Assembly (NCBI GenBank): GCA_951804985.1
Contig: OX638134.1
Coordinates: 806,001 to 870,000 of the forward strand
DNA length: 64,000 bases
DNA from: Dryomyza anilis
Lineage: Eukaryota; Arthropoda; Insecta; Diptera; Dryomyzidae
Reading direction: 5' to 3'
Of this stretch, positions 32,340-45,109 are shown in pieces. The number at the start of each line of letters is the position of its first letter. Position 1 is the first letter of the stretch. The notes under the pieces are model-generated. The model did no database searches. It was not told the origin of the DNA and was given only the letters and a program-made list of their open reading frames with translations. The position numbers and the translations under genes were made by a program.

Positions 32340-35300
32340 GTAGAATAAATTTAAAAGGCTTAGAGAAAACATGTTTTATAGCATAAAAGAAATGCCTTTG
32401 TACCACATGGAAGGTATTTTCTATATTTTGAATCGAAAAAAAAGTGGAAATCCAATTTTAATTCTTTTTATAAATTCCCATATCATCTATTTGCTATATA
32501 AGTATATAATGAACCCTATTTAAGTACATATTATCATGACCAAATCATATTGATTGTTTATGGCAAGTTTTAGACAGGGGCTAAAACCCTTTGGAATATC
32601 GGTTCTAGTTCTAGTATTTTTAAAATGACGGTTCCGATTCCAGTTCCAACAATTTTTTTAATAACGATTCCGGTTCCAATAACCGAAACCGTTCCGATTC
32701 TGATTCTTTGCGGTACCTGACAGGAACCAAAATATCAGTTCCGTTTCTGGTTTCAAGATTTAAAAAGCGGTTCCGGTTCCACCAAATAAAATATATGAGT
32801 TTCGGTTAAATAATCGAGTTTTAGCTAACACATTTTTCCACACATTTTTTAATAGTGTTTCCGATTCCGGTTCTATGCAGTCTCTGGTTTTAAAAATAAT
32901 GATTTGTTTTCGATCATGACCCTAGACCCATTTCTTCTATTGACGCTTCTTACTAAAACTAAAACATTCAACATTTTTGTTGAACATTTCAAACAAGTTA
33001 CTTTTTGTAACTGATAAAATGGTATTTTTAAAATATTTATTTCGAATTTAGGGGAATTTGTAGAGTGTTCTACTACTACGCCACATTTTAGAATCATTGA
33101 GTGATGTAACAGTCTTTTAATTTAACTATTTAAATTCAAATAGAAATCCTACAAATATATCGATATCCAAAAATATTAAAATCTAACTAAATTGAATTAA
33201 GTTTTAAACTGACAGTTGCTATAATTTCATCAATATACATCGTAAAGTCCAAAAACGTAGCACATCATATGTAAAATCATAAAAAAATAATCTTGAAGTA
33301 GATTTTTAAAAATTAAAATTGATCTACGAATCCATTCAAAATCAGATTAGAAACTTATAAGGAACATTTCTGCAACTTAAGTCGATTTTAAAATTATTTT
33401 TAATTCTCCACGATTCCCAGAAAAATTCAGTATATAACTCAAAGTTATTGTAACTTCTTTCATATGTCATATAGGCCTCAATAGGCGTAATATGCCTCAA
33501 GCATTGCACATTCTATGTTGAACTAATGAAAGAACTTAAAGTAAGCTTGCTTGCTTAAAGTAAACTTGCTGTAATTTCGCACATCATATGTTTATTGAAT
33601 GATCTTCACTTCTATTTTTAAATTACTAAAATCGGTATACGAATCCTTGAGAAATCGGGTTCCAAAATTAAAAAAAAAAAAATCTACTACATAAAAAAAG
33701 TGTCATTCAAAAAAATTGACAATCTCAAAAATAATTTAATTGTATTCTGTACTTTAATATTAAAATACTACAATATTAATTGTTGGGTATTTTTTTTTTC
33801 TATTTAAATCGGGCTTCTTGAAAAATCAAGTTTCTACCTTGATATTACTGTAACTTTGACTAAATGTGAAAACGAATACTTTTCGTTTTCACCCCTTGTC
33901 TTTTTTATTTAAATTAAATGCTTTTTTATTTAAAATAAAAGGAAATACCATTACGTACGTAATAAAATTTGAAGTAAATACTTTTTATTACTTTATTTGA
34001 GGATAATAAAATTTTAAATTAATCACCACATCGTAAATATGTCAATTGGTATTTTAAAACTATTTTATTATCGTTTTTTCGAAATATAGGTTGTACACAT
34101 GACCACATATTACATAATTTTGTAGTGGTTACATTCAAAAAACATACTTTAATATTGTTAAAAATATTTATATAATATATTTTTTTAAAATAATAAATTT
34201 AAATGCGTACGTGATAAAATTAAATACTTTTTTTATTTAATTTGAAATTAAATACATGCTTATTATTTTTTAGTATGGAGTATTACTTTTTTTTATTACA
34301 AAAGTATTTAATTCAAATTTAAATAGATTTTATTTAATTTTATTACGTCACTTTTTTCGTATATTATATTTTTTAATGCACCGCAAAGAAAATTAAGTAA
34401 TGGAAAATTTAAAATGATGTAGTTTAAAATTTTAAAGTACCATAAAATATCATTAAAAACATGACTACTTAGTATAAATGACCGCATAAATGCATTATAC
34501 GTTATCGCGTCACTTGAGCTGATAAGCATAATAAATGTTGTTGATTTTAAAATGTACATTTCTTATCTAATATTTTTTTTTAGTTATGACAATATTTTGC
34601 AATAAGATTTAATGTTTAGTAAACTTTTTAAATAGTTATTGTATTTCTGAAAATTACATTTATTGAGATCTAAATCGAATAATCAAAAGAGAATGTCTCA
34701 ACATAAAATAGTAGTCGACTTGTTTCTTCTAGTTTTTCATGTTCATCTGGATTCGACAATTTTGAACTTAATCACCACACATTTAGCTTTTTCTGAAATA
34801 AAAAGTTTCCCCAATTATTTTATACCGAATTTAAATTTATTTGTATAGAAAAATGTTTGTTCGAGTAAAAAATTCGAGTAAATTTTTTAAAGAATAAATT
34901 CTTTACCTCAAAAACATCTCTCAGAATGTGTTGTAGGGGTTATAAGTTTATTAAACTTATTTTAACGTTCAAACTTAGTTCGTAGAATATTTAAAAAACT
35001 TTTATTTTCTTCATTGAATATTACATGGGTTTTTAAAATTCTTTTTATTATTGAAATTTTGTAGTTTTCACTTAATTATAAACAAAAATTATAAAGTTAT
35101 TGTTAATAAAATTCGATTTAAAACAAATATTACTTTGAAATATATTCGATTTCTTACTTTCGGAATTGTCTAACTATCATTGGACATTTTTTTTAAATAT
35201 ATATATTTTAGGGATAAATATAATATCGTAAATCTCGACAAAAATTTGGTAGATATACAAGAAAAATAAAATCGGTACTATATCAAAAAATATTCTTCTT

Positions 35301-37985
35301 TCAAGGGACTAAAACTCTTTGGATTATTGGTCCCGGATCTGGTTCCAAGATATTTAAAAAAGCGGTTCAGATTTTGATTCCGGTTCGAACGAAACAAACT
35401 ACATTTTTTTAACAACGTTTCCGTTTCCAAAAACCCGATTCCGGTTCTACTATCAATTTTTTACCAAATCGTAAATAAGGATTTTGTTTTTTTTTTCAAG
35501 TTCTCAAATAACTCTATTTTAAAATTTATTTTTGGTTCGATATCACTTATATATTTGAAGAAAAAACGTTTTCTTTTCATTATAGTTTTTCGTGAGAATA
35601 TTGAGAGTCATTATTTTCGGCCGGGAATATTCTAAAATAAATTTATGATATGGAAATACATAATCTAAATAAATAAAAATGAAAAAGAATTAATTTGTAT
35701 GCGCGGATGTATTATCTGGAACTCTCTCTTATAAATTAATATATTTTTTCATATATTTCGTAATTTTTTTTTCGGACAAATTTTTATTTTCCAAAAAAAA
35801 ATTCTGAAAATTGTTTTTTTTTTAATTTTTTTTTTTATTTTTTTTAAGGAAATTTGTTTTTGGTCAAATTATTATTTTACGTAAAAAAAATTGTCAAAAT
35901 TATTTTTTTGGGTTTTTTGTTTTTTCGCACAATTTTTTTTTACTTATTTTATTTTTTTAAAAATTTTGTTTTTATTTAGAAAAATACGTAAAAAAAAGCC
36001 AAACAATAATTTAAAAAAAAAAAGATATTCGTTTTTTCAAAAAAAAAAATTATAAATTAAGCAAGTATTATTAAAAATTAAATAACATAAGCTTAATAGG
36101 AATTTTAAATATATACATATACGTGTAAATTGTGTGGACATTAAAAATATTAAATTGCAATTCAATAAATGAAATGATCCATATGATGAATCTGGTAATT
36201 GGTGAAAAAATTCATAATATTTATGAATAAAATCATCTATTGAAGTTTTTTCTGTGCATACTCCCGATTTTTTTACCTCGTTTGGGTCTCATCATCGATT
36301 CAAATTTGTCAGCTGTACTTATGGATCTTTGATAAACTACAATATATAACTTTTTCAAATGAATTTGTCCATTTTAATTTCACAGCGACGACAAATTTTC
36401 ACTATCAGTGTGGTTTTGTAAACTCGAAAGAAAAATATTATTAGAAAAGCAATATTATCTCAGTGCTAATTGTTTGAATCACGATAATTACATACAGTAG
36501 CTACAATTTTAAATATATTTGTTTACTATATATAGATTCTACATTATAGAACTATAATAACGCCACCAGCATCTGTGCGTTTGAGCGTAACACGCTCAAA
36601 CGCACTGAAATCAATTTAAATCCAGACTAATTTCTATGACGGTTTTTCTTCACGTCTGCATGTTAATAAGTCTGTCTGTCTGTCTATAAATATCGAAAGT
36701 ATCTGTAACGCGATATGGGACGTGGATGCGCTGGCTGCGGGCACCACATCTAATGCAACTAACGAATAATTAATGAGACATTCTGAATAGATTGTCGTCC
36801 TATCGATGCAATTGTGTTCAACACTTAACGAATTTGGAAATACAATTCTATATAGTTTTTTTTTTAATTTATGGGCCGTTATCAAAAAAATAAAAATGTA
36901 TAGAACAAAAAAAAGTCATAATTTTTACAATATTTCTGATAAATATTCATATGTTATCTTTATTATTACTCTCTTTATGCGCTATACAATATGTTCAACA
37001 AAAAATCCATAAAATCAGTATAATTCCCCCTCACTATACTTACATGGAATCGATTTTACCCCATGGGTCTTGAATACTGCCTTTTTTTATGATTATTATT
37101 ATTTTCTTTTGGTTGCGTGCAAACTCATTAACATGTTTTCTTCGATCCTTTTCGTGCGCTCCATCACTTGTAACCCTCTTCGTCATGACATATCATATAT
37201 TGCATTGTATATAGTCTCCGTGGTGCCTATAGTTCTTAAAGAAAAACTTGTTTTCAGATTTTAAAAAATTGTGCATATATTTCAATGTCCCCTACCTGTC
37301 AGAATGTCTACTCAATTTCATTACAACTTTGCTGTTGAGTATGTTATAATTAATTATTGTACGTATATCCTCCGATTTTCTTTTTTCACTTGTTCGTTTT
37401 TTAAGATTAACATTTTTCTGTAATACAAAAATCTTTCCATATTAATTGTCTTTTAAGTATATACATAGCTCTCAAACTTTCCCATCATTTCCACCACACA
37501 AACATTAAATCTTTGGGGTCCTACAACTTTGTACCTTAAGGTGTTAATTAACTTTTCATTTATACTGTAGGGGGTACAATGAGTTCGAGTTTGAGTGTGG
37601 GATTTTTAAAATGTTCGTTTGTAAAGTGCAGAGATTTGAAGGGTGTTTAAAACTTAACCCTATTTTCACATGGTTTTATTAAACATGTTGGTTTTGAAGG
37701 TGGATTTTGAAAAGGGTGGATTGTGTTTTAAGAATAAAATATGCTGTTACAAGTAGTTTCACAGATACTTGAAAAGAAATGTAAGATGTTGAAAAACGTA
37801 ATTTATCTTGAAAGAAACAGATTTCCAGAAAATTAAAATAATAATAATAATTTATGTTGTTTTTGGACTAAGAATAAATTTTCTGGAGACAAAAGGATCT
37901 CCAGTGCAACCCAGAAAACTTTTATAAGGATTTTTTAGAAAGTTTAAAATTTCTAGTAGTTAAATCAAAATGTATTGATCAAGCA
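32340..37985. other. AT-rich intergenic DNA with degenerate GGTTCC repeats
   Basis: No gene is supported. 32575-32890 and 35305-35460 begin with related CAGGGGCTAAAACC / AAGGGACTAAAACT words followed by scattered GGTTCC/GATTCC. They look like decayed foldback or hAT-type elements. 36140-36260 is a MITE fragment with a TTTTTTCTGTGCA end. A perfect 13-bp hairpin lies at 36575-36605. Homopolymer-rich DNA fills 35750-36060. Confidence 0.45.
36575..36605. other. Perfect 13-bp hairpin
   Basis: GTGCGTTTGAGCG, a TAACA loop, and CGCTCAAACGCAC. It is isolated and much GC-richer than its surroundings. Role unknown. Confidence 0.7.
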
Positions 37986-37989
37986 TTGC

Positions 37990-39215
37990 CCAGCGTGAAC
38001 TCTTGAATTGATATTCATCTGTCACTAGAAATAACTAGACCTTGATCTATGAAACTCATAACATCCCCAGACAAAATTTGTGGCAGGATCTAGTAAATTT
38101 AGAGACATTTTTTTAAAAGATATCAAACAGACAAAGGTGAAGTTTATATCACAAGTTGTATGTTTTGTGTCCATTCTCAAAATATTGTTTGAATCTTCCA
38201 TTAAAATTTCATAAAATTTTACAATCTGCTTACACTTCCCAAAATATACCATTTATCTGTGTGTTTCCGGAAATAAACCCAAAATGCCAGAAATTCTTTT
38301 ATATCCTTTTATACGTACCCAGACCTACCATTTCTGGTAGGGTCAAAGAAGTTCAGAAACATTTTTTTGACATATTTCAAACATGCAAAGGTGGAGTGTG
38401 TATCAAAAGCTGGCTGGTTTGTGCCGCCTTTCAAATAACACAATCTGCCGTATGCTTTCCAAAAAGCTTCTGCGTGTTTGCCGAAACTAATCCTGAAAAA
38501 TGACAAGACATTTTGTATCGGGATATATTACTTGTTTACCTACCAAGACCTACCCAACCCTACCCAGACCTACCCATTTCTGGCAGTGTCAAAGCTGTTT
38601 AGAAGCATTTTTTTTTACATATTTTAAATATACTAAGCCGGATGATATTCCACAATGTTTTACCACCTACTTACACTACCCAAAATATTCCATTTTTCTG
38701 TTTGTTTGTTGGCCCGTATAATACTGAAAATGCCATAATTTTCGTCTCGGGCCCTAGACAAAATGTTTGGCTGGGTTGAGGCAGTTTAAAACATTTTTTC
38801 GACATATTTCAAACAGACAAAGGCGGAGTCTGTATCACACGTTGTCTGTATTCTGCCCGTACCCAAAATATGTCATAAATCTGCTATAAACTTCGGAAAA
38901 TATTTCATTTATCTGTGTGTTTGTCGAAAGTATTCCTGAAATATGCTTGAAATTTTGTCTCGGCATATATCTTTAGATTTTAAGCTGTCAAAGGCTGAGT
39001 TTGTATCGAAAGCTGTCTGTTTTTTTGCCCGTTTCCAAAATATGCCGTGAATCTGCCTTTAACATTCCATAAAATCTGCCATACGCTTCCACAAACTTTC
39101 ATATATCTGTGTGTTTACCGGAAATATTCCAGAAAAATGCAAGAAATTATGTCTCGGGTACGCTCCAGTGTATTCAAAAATGGTGTCACTGGTTTAAACA
39201 AGTCCTGTGATTCGC
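37990..39215. repeat. Degenerate tandem repeat with TCTGCCCG / TTTATCTGTGTGTTT words
   Basis: Four to five diverged copies containing GACATATTTCAAAC, AAAGGCGGAGT, TCTGCCCG and TTTATCTGTGTGTTT. Single copies occur near 20.95, 26.4 and 42.95 kb. Frames inside are short and not conserved. Confidence 0.65.
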
Positions 39216-39503
39216 CCACTTTTGTCATTCAAAAATATTAAACAAACAAAACATTAAATTATTAACAAAATATTAAATTATGCAATCAATTTTAGAGGCA
39301 ATCAATAAAACGAGGTCTAAAAATTCAAATAACCCCCATCTTAATCACTACAAACTGTATTATTTTCAGTCATCTTCCACTAATGCACAACCCCAACATA
39401 ATTAAGAACAACCTCTACAACTTGTCAATCAGAAAAACAACCTTGTTCAAAAAACACTACCCTCCACCAGCTCGAAACACATGACGCACCAAAATCAACT
39501 AAA

Positions 39504-39707
39504 TCAAATCCATAATAGGGGCTGAGTGACGGAACGGAACCCAATGCTCATTAGAAAATCGAGCAAACATATTACTGTCGTAGAAAATAAGAAGGTCATC
39601 GTAATGGAAAAGAAGAAAATCCTTTTGTAACGGAAACATTTCCCACACTCAGCGACCTTAACAAATCGCGAGGGAGCAGGTGATGCTGATGCCGATGTGT
39701 TGCTCAT
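39504..39707 (-). CDS. Possible 67-aa protein with one membrane segment
   Basis: An ATG-started frame beginning MSNTSASASPAPSRFVK, with a hydrophobic run IFFFSITMTFLFSTTVICLL that could span a membrane. The product is not recognised. It overlaps the E-box and Su(H) site of the neighbouring putative enhancer, so the frame may be fortuitous. Confidence 0.2.
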   Translation of the reverse strand: MSNTSASASPAPSRFVKVAECGKCFRYKRIFFFSITMTFLFSTTVICLLDFLMSIGFRSVTQPLLWI

Positions 39708-40432
39708 TGCATGTCTGGGTATTTGCTGGTGCTGGTATTGTTTTGGCCAAACAATAACAGAAAATTTGAATCCTGCCAAATCATTATCAAAGTACTACGA
39801 TTTGAGCCTGGGAAACAAAATTCCAATAGAAAGAAAAGAACCAAATAAAAGAATTGAAATTATATTTTCAAATCAGTTATTCGAGAAAATTGTATAAAAG
39901 AAAACCAAAAACAACAAAAATAAAAAAGAATTACAAGAAAGTACGAAGGATGGAGTCGCTGCTGCACACTTCGTGCATGCGCATATCACGAGTCCTGTCG
40001 CATGTTTTGTCAGGAGCCAGAACGCACTTTGGACGTATGTGTAGCCCGAGCGTGGGAACGAACGATCCGGAATTCTTATTGCTGCCGTTCGATTTAGATT
40101 GGGATGGATCACAGCAATGTGCACGCCATAAAATAAACACTTGCAAGGATCACGATCAAGGATATGCATTGGCTGATAAGCCGAGCAACGTGAGCATTGG
40201 CATTTGTTGTAATGCGATATTTACCGAAGGTTGCTGCTATAGCGGGTTGCGCATGCGCAAAGTGTACGAGGTACTGCTGCTGCTTGCATGCAAAAAGGGT
40301 GCCTCTAGGGGTTGATTTCTTGCACATTTGGTTGCTTATTTCGTATTTTTGTATTGATTTTGAAATCAGGTGTTTCTGGTTTTCGTTTGCATCTTATGGA
40401 GATATCGAACACTTGCGCGTATAACGTGGGAA
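39640..40432. promoter_or_regulatory. Putative Notch-responsive enhancer (Su(H) sites + proneural E-box)
   Basis: Su(H)-type sites TGTGGGAA (39647-39640, minus), CGTGGGAA (40051-40058) and CGTGGGAA (40425-40432), plus a proneural-type E-box GCAGGTG (39676-39682), lie in an 800-bp island of clearly higher GC content than its flanks. Combined Su(H) and proneural sites are the known input code of Bearded and E(spl) genes. The target gene is unclear. Confidence 0.45.
39950..40315 (+). CDS. Unassigned 121-aa frame in the GC-richer island
   Basis: ATG-started frame beginning MESLLHTSCMRISRVLS and ending LLLLACKKGASRG. It has several cysteines (ICCNAIFTEGCCYSGL) but no motif I recognise. A 98-codon frame lies opposite it on the minus strand. 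Codon usage does not decide. It may be an exon of an unknown gene or an open stretch of enhancer DNA. Confidence 0.2.
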   Translation: MESLLHTSCMRISRVLSHVLSGARTHFGRMCSPSVGTNDPEFLLLPFDLDWDGSQQCARHKINTCKDHDQGYALADKPSNVSIGICCNAIFTEGCCYSGLRMRKVYEVLLLLACKKGASRG

Positions 40433-41849
40433 AGTTTTCGTAGACGAAGAGGGTCTTTTAAAATTTTAAGGAACATGTGTGTTTTTTTGAATATTGGTTT
40501 TGCATTCTTTTTACACATTTTGTTGAGTGATAAAGTATTTATTTAGATTATTTTTTCGGTTTTAAATATCGCAGCAGAAATTTATGGCTTGTGTTTTTTT
40601 CAGCAGCAAGTATTTCAGACATATTTTGGAGAACGTGTGGAGATAAACGCGTGTTTTAGCTACTCGAATTCAACACGAGTATTGGTTGATGCCATCACAG
40701 GCATCAGTCGAGCAATATTTTAGAATAAGACACAATCACATGGTACTATTCTATAATAAAGGCTTCTTTGGTTTTAAATATCAGAGCCAAATTTTTTGGC
40801 ATGTGTTTTACGGAATGTACTAAGGAATATTTTAGAAAATGTGTGGAAGGGAACGCGTGGGTTAGACACTTATATTGGCGGGTGCCTTGGCATGCTGTTG
40901 AATAATTTTAGATTATTTATAATTCATTTTATTCAAAAGGACGAACTAAGTATTTATATTTTAAATTACATTTTAAAGAAAATAACAAAATTTATGAAAA
41001 TATAAATAAGTTTTATAAAACTTATACCTTCTTGGGAAATTTTAATATTAGGCTTCGATTTCGGTTGCTCCTTCGTTTTGGTTTTGATTACGGAAAATCG
41101 GTTTTAATATTGGTTTTCTACCTTATATCGATTTTGGTTTTCAGTTTCAATTTTCGGTTTTTCTTTCGATTTCGGTTTTAGCATTATTGTTTATATAATT
41201 TCAATACCTTGAACCAAATATTTTATTGACACAAGAAACTAAAAATCAAATTGGTACCTAACAATTTGATTTATTATAGTGCACTTTATGTTTTTAGCAT
41301 TTGAATGCCAATTTCAGCAAAATTTTGAGGCACACAATTTGGATTTTTAATGGCCACGGAATATCCTTAATATTTTTTTTAAATTATTTTTAGTTAATAT
41401 TTTTGATTGTGATTCAAAAAAATAAGAAAATGTAAAATAAAAAAATTCTAATTTTGCACACAGTTTTGTGATTGGTAAGAAAATACAGCGAACAAACTGG
41501 TCAATTATTATGAATATAAAAAAATTAGATAATTCGTAACAAAATTTAAGAAAATCAATGACAAAGTATAATTTTGTATTTTCATATATGGTAATTTCAA
41601 ATATACGTAGATTGTAAAAAATAAAGAAATCATGGGATTCGAAGATGTGATATACCATTGGAAAGATAATTTAATTGTCTAAAACATTGTCTAAAAAAAT
41701 GATATTCTTTTATATACGGATTATACTGTATAAGCAGTTTTATGATTATGTTATGTCAGTAATATGGATTTCTTAAACACTCTGTAGCTAAAACTGGGTG
41801 CAAAATTTAAAAAAAATATATATTTTCTTATTTTTTATTATTTTATATT
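40433..41849. other. AT-rich stretch with TTTCGGTTTT-like simple repeats
   Basis: Two loosely related segments (about 40560-40720 and 40760-40910) share words such as GGAACGCGTG. 41040-41190 is a degenerate TTTTCGGTTTTGG repeat. No gene. Confidence 0.45.
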
Positions 41850-42201
41850 TGTATATTTGACCAAAAAAGTTTATCTAAGCACGTATACAGTAAAATTGAT
41901 TTGCAGATGTAAATTTTATATGTGGTATTTGAACATAAGTGGTAAGTTCTCAGGTCACAATAGACCGATCATGATAATTTTCTTGTTCAGCTTAGATATA
42001 TAAGTAATCTAAATCTAAAGTTTCATTGCTCTAGCTTTTCAACTTTTTCTGTATTCGTGATTTTAACAGACGGACAGACGGACATCGACTCAGGAGGTCA
42101 TGCTGATCAAGAATATATATACTTTTCCATACCGGAGATGCTTTTTTCAGTGAGTTACAAACTGAATATACCCTTTTACTCTTAGTGTAGGGTATAAAAA
42201 T
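41850..42201. mobile_element. DINE/Helentron-like element 2 (partial)
   Basis: Matches element 1 from TTTGACCAAAAAAGTTTA through ACGTATACAGTAAAATTGAT, a short GACGGACAGACGGACA tract and CTCAGGAGGTCATGCTGATC, to the closing TGTAGGGTATAAAAA. The left end is missing. Confidence 0.75.
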
Positions 42202-42329
42202 GCGTCTTGCGATTCTTTTAAATCGTGTTTTAAAAATCTAAAAAATCATAGAAAAGTTTCTCCACACGTGAACCATGTTACGGTTTTTTAAAAATAAATA
42301 ATTTTGGTTTTTTTGGGGCACCCTAATGA

Positions 42330-42550
42330 AGTAGCGTCGGTAGCTCGAAGTTAGACCGTTGGACTGCGAGCCGAAAGGTCCCCGGCTCAAACCTGGACTG
42401 GGGCTAACAACATGTTTTCATAGAAAAAATTTTCTATACTGCGCTACTGGGTGAGCACCCATTTCGGATTCGGATTAAACTGTAGGTCCCTCCACTTTGA
42501 GTTCGTCCTAAGTTCTTATAGGACTGTAGCGCAAAACAATTATTATTTAT
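42330..42550 (+). mobile_element. tRNA-derived SINE-like element
   Basis: A tRNA-like head (about 42346-42405) has an A-box-like TAGCTCGAAGTTAG, an anticodon-arm-like GTTGGACTGCGAGCC and a B-box-like GGCTCAAACC. An unrelated tail follows (GGTGAGCACCC, GTAGGTCCCTCC), ending in AT-rich sequence. The arms do not fold into a functional tRNA. Confidence 0.55.
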
Positions 42551-43756
42551 AATTAAAGAGCTAGGTAAAGTAAGGATCTTTCTATCCTACAAAATGTGAA
42601 TACCATATCGGCTATTTAATTTCATAACATAATAATAAATTCCATAAGTCTATAAATTCCCTTTTAATTTTTTTTTAATAATCATGGATTCTTTAAAAGA
42701 TGTTTTCTATTAATTTGTAATACATTTAAAAAATCGATTTTCATCTGCTTAAAACCGTCTAATTTTAATCGGTTTTTGATATTGGTTTATTTCTGATTTT
42801 TGTATAACGGTATTGGTTTAGATTTTAGGCTGATCCGGTAAAATGGTATTGGTTTCCGTTTTTTTTTTTTTGTGAACATTTTTTTTATTTAGACAACAAC
42901 ATATTTGATAGTCTGTTACGAAACATTTTTCGAATTATTCCAAGCAGACAAAGGCTATTTATGGCCTATTATATATCCTTTTTCAAAATTCTGTTTTAAA
43001 ATTTTCATTCAATTTGATAGCTATTTTAGGCTTCAGACATTGCGGAAAATATAATCGAAATATTCTTCAAATATACCTAAAAATTGGTCTCGGTTTTATT
43101 GTTTTTTTTTTTATTGAAATTGCAAACTTCTTATATAGAGTGTTCATTCTTAAATTTTTAATTTTAAATTATACTTATGAACATTTTAACATAAATTGGA
43201 GTTTTTAATGAACATATATTTTAAATTTTTAATGATAATTAACATATTTAAAACTAGCTTTAATCGAAATACATAAATAACATAAGTCAAATTTGATAAG
43301 TCTGTGTAATAAAAGTAATCTTCAACGGTTCACTGATTCTACAAGCAATTAAATCCTACAAAATCTTAAAGGGCATCAAATGGAGGTCTTTCTGTTTGAG
43401 TAAAAGATTTACTTTTGTTGTCCTTTTTATAACAACCCCAAAGGATTGCGTGAGAAAATATTTCCATTGAGTCATTTAAAGCGGCTGTATAAAGTCACAA
43501 GAAAATAGGTTTAATAAGAAGGAAGTTTTAAAGATTTTATGATTATTACGATGCACATTAAATCTACGTCTAAGACGAAGCGACGGAAATGATTTATATT
43601 TGGATAAAGTTGGAATTTTTTTAATCACTTAATTAAATAGTTTGTGTTTTTCTAGATGAAGAATTGTCTATCATTTAAATATATAACGTTCTTTGAAATA
43701 GGCAGGAGAAAATATGTGGGGGCGAAACAAATTATGTTTATTATAAGTAACTATTT
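42551..43756. other. AT-rich stretch, no gene
   Basis: Contains one copy of the 38-kb dispersed repeat (about 42895-43100). A 64-codon frame inside it is not conserved. Confidence 0.5.
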
Positions 43757-44510
43757 TTATACCCTACACCTATGAGGTACAGGGTATATTAACTTTGTGC
43801 ATATATTGTAACGCCCCTTAGGAGGCGTTTCCGGTATGGAAAAGTATATATATTCTTGATCAGCATCACTACCCGAGTCCGTTTAGCCATGTCCGTCTGT
43901 CTGTCTGTCCGTCTTGCTGTCCGAATACAGAATAACTTGAGAAATACTGATCAAAATGCGATGAAATTTCGTCTCAATATATTTTAGCCAAAAGTAGGAA
44001 CTGAGTTTGAAAATGAGCCAAATCGGTCAACGGACACGCCCACCTCCCATACAAGTCACTTTTATATAACTCTTTCGGAACTAATAACTCGAAAAGTATT
44101 CAAGGTATAGTTATAAACGTATTGTTATAATTCACCTAAAAATATGTGGTCCAAAAATGGGCGTGATCCGCCTACTTTTTTTTTCATTATTTCCCGGGTT
44201 TTCATAATGGAAAATTGATCCGTAAATTATTAAAATCAAATGTATGAAATATTAGCCTTTCAAAATTTTAAATATAGGCGTGGTCCGCCCAATTATATTT
44301 TTCAATTTTTTTTTTTTAGTTTTTTTATACTTTATATAAATTTTTTAAATTATGGAGATATAAGACGTAAATTTCTGATATATGAATAATATTCTGAGGG
44401 TTAATATCCCCACCAAAGGTGTAGGGTATTCCATAGTCGGGCCCGACCGACTATAAAAATCCGCCCCATGTGACCGAACTTACCCATGTGACCTAACTTT
44501 CCCAACTCGT
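43757..44510. mobile_element. DINE/Helentron-like element 3 (most complete)
   Basis: Opens TATACCCTACACC, contains AAAGTATATATATTCTTGATC, then TCCGTCTGTCTGTCTGTCCG and GGGCGTGATCCGCC. It closes with AGGTGTAGGGTATTCC and a TAGTCGGGCCC / CCGACTATAAAAA hairpin. This is the standard layout of DINE-type elements. Confidence 0.8.
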
Positions 44511-44831
44511 TATTTATTAATTGGGTGACATAACATAATATGTAAAATGACTACCAAAATCATTCCTATAAATAGGGAATTATTATGACAGCGGTAAAAA
44601 TATTTCATTGCAATCATAAAATGTTTACTACAAACATGTTTTTCTCTGCATGTATGAGTTGTAAACAATTTTTTTGAAATATTCTTGATATATTTTAGCA
44701 TTCAATGGCATTCTAGTCCTATGTCAACCAATAACTGTTTACACAGCGAATGTGTCCTCAAAAACAAAAAACAGGTATTTAGTTTCGACCAACATTTGAT
44801 GTAACTCTTTATTTGGAAATTTAATGCAACT

Positions 44832-45041
44832 TCAAAGCAAACCGTTCGTCTGCCCAATGGGCCGGCGCGCGTTGACAGCGCTTTGAAGTCGCCGCCAAAG
44901 GAATCGCTGGAAATTAACGTCTTTACTTTGATGTGAGGTCAGGAAGCCAGTCAAACTTATTGTGCTGTCAGCAAAGTGTAGGCATAACGTTGCAAAAATG
45001 TTATAAAATTCAATGTAATCGGATGCACGAGAGAGCAGCAT
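44832..45041 (-). CDS. Unassigned 69-aa frame in a short GC-richer patch
   Basis: ATG-started frame beginning MLLSRASDYIEFYN with a basic end (RFLWRRLQSAVNARRP). No TATA/initiator pair or family motif was found. Probably fortuitous, but the patch contrasts with the AT-rich surroundings. Confidence 0.15.
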   Translation of the reverse strand: MLLSRASDYIEFYNIFATLCLHFADSTISLTGFLTSHQSKDVNFQRFLWRRLQSAVNARRPIGQTNGLL

Positions 45042-45109
45042 GTCAACCGAAATGTCGATTCCTTTTTTGAGTTGTATGTTTTATCATTTACAGGGTGATT
45101 TAATTTTTT

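Noticed and set aside
42346..42405. Functional tRNA gene
   Set aside because: The A and B boxes are degenerate and the acceptor stem does not pair. The tail beyond suggests a tRNA-derived SINE.
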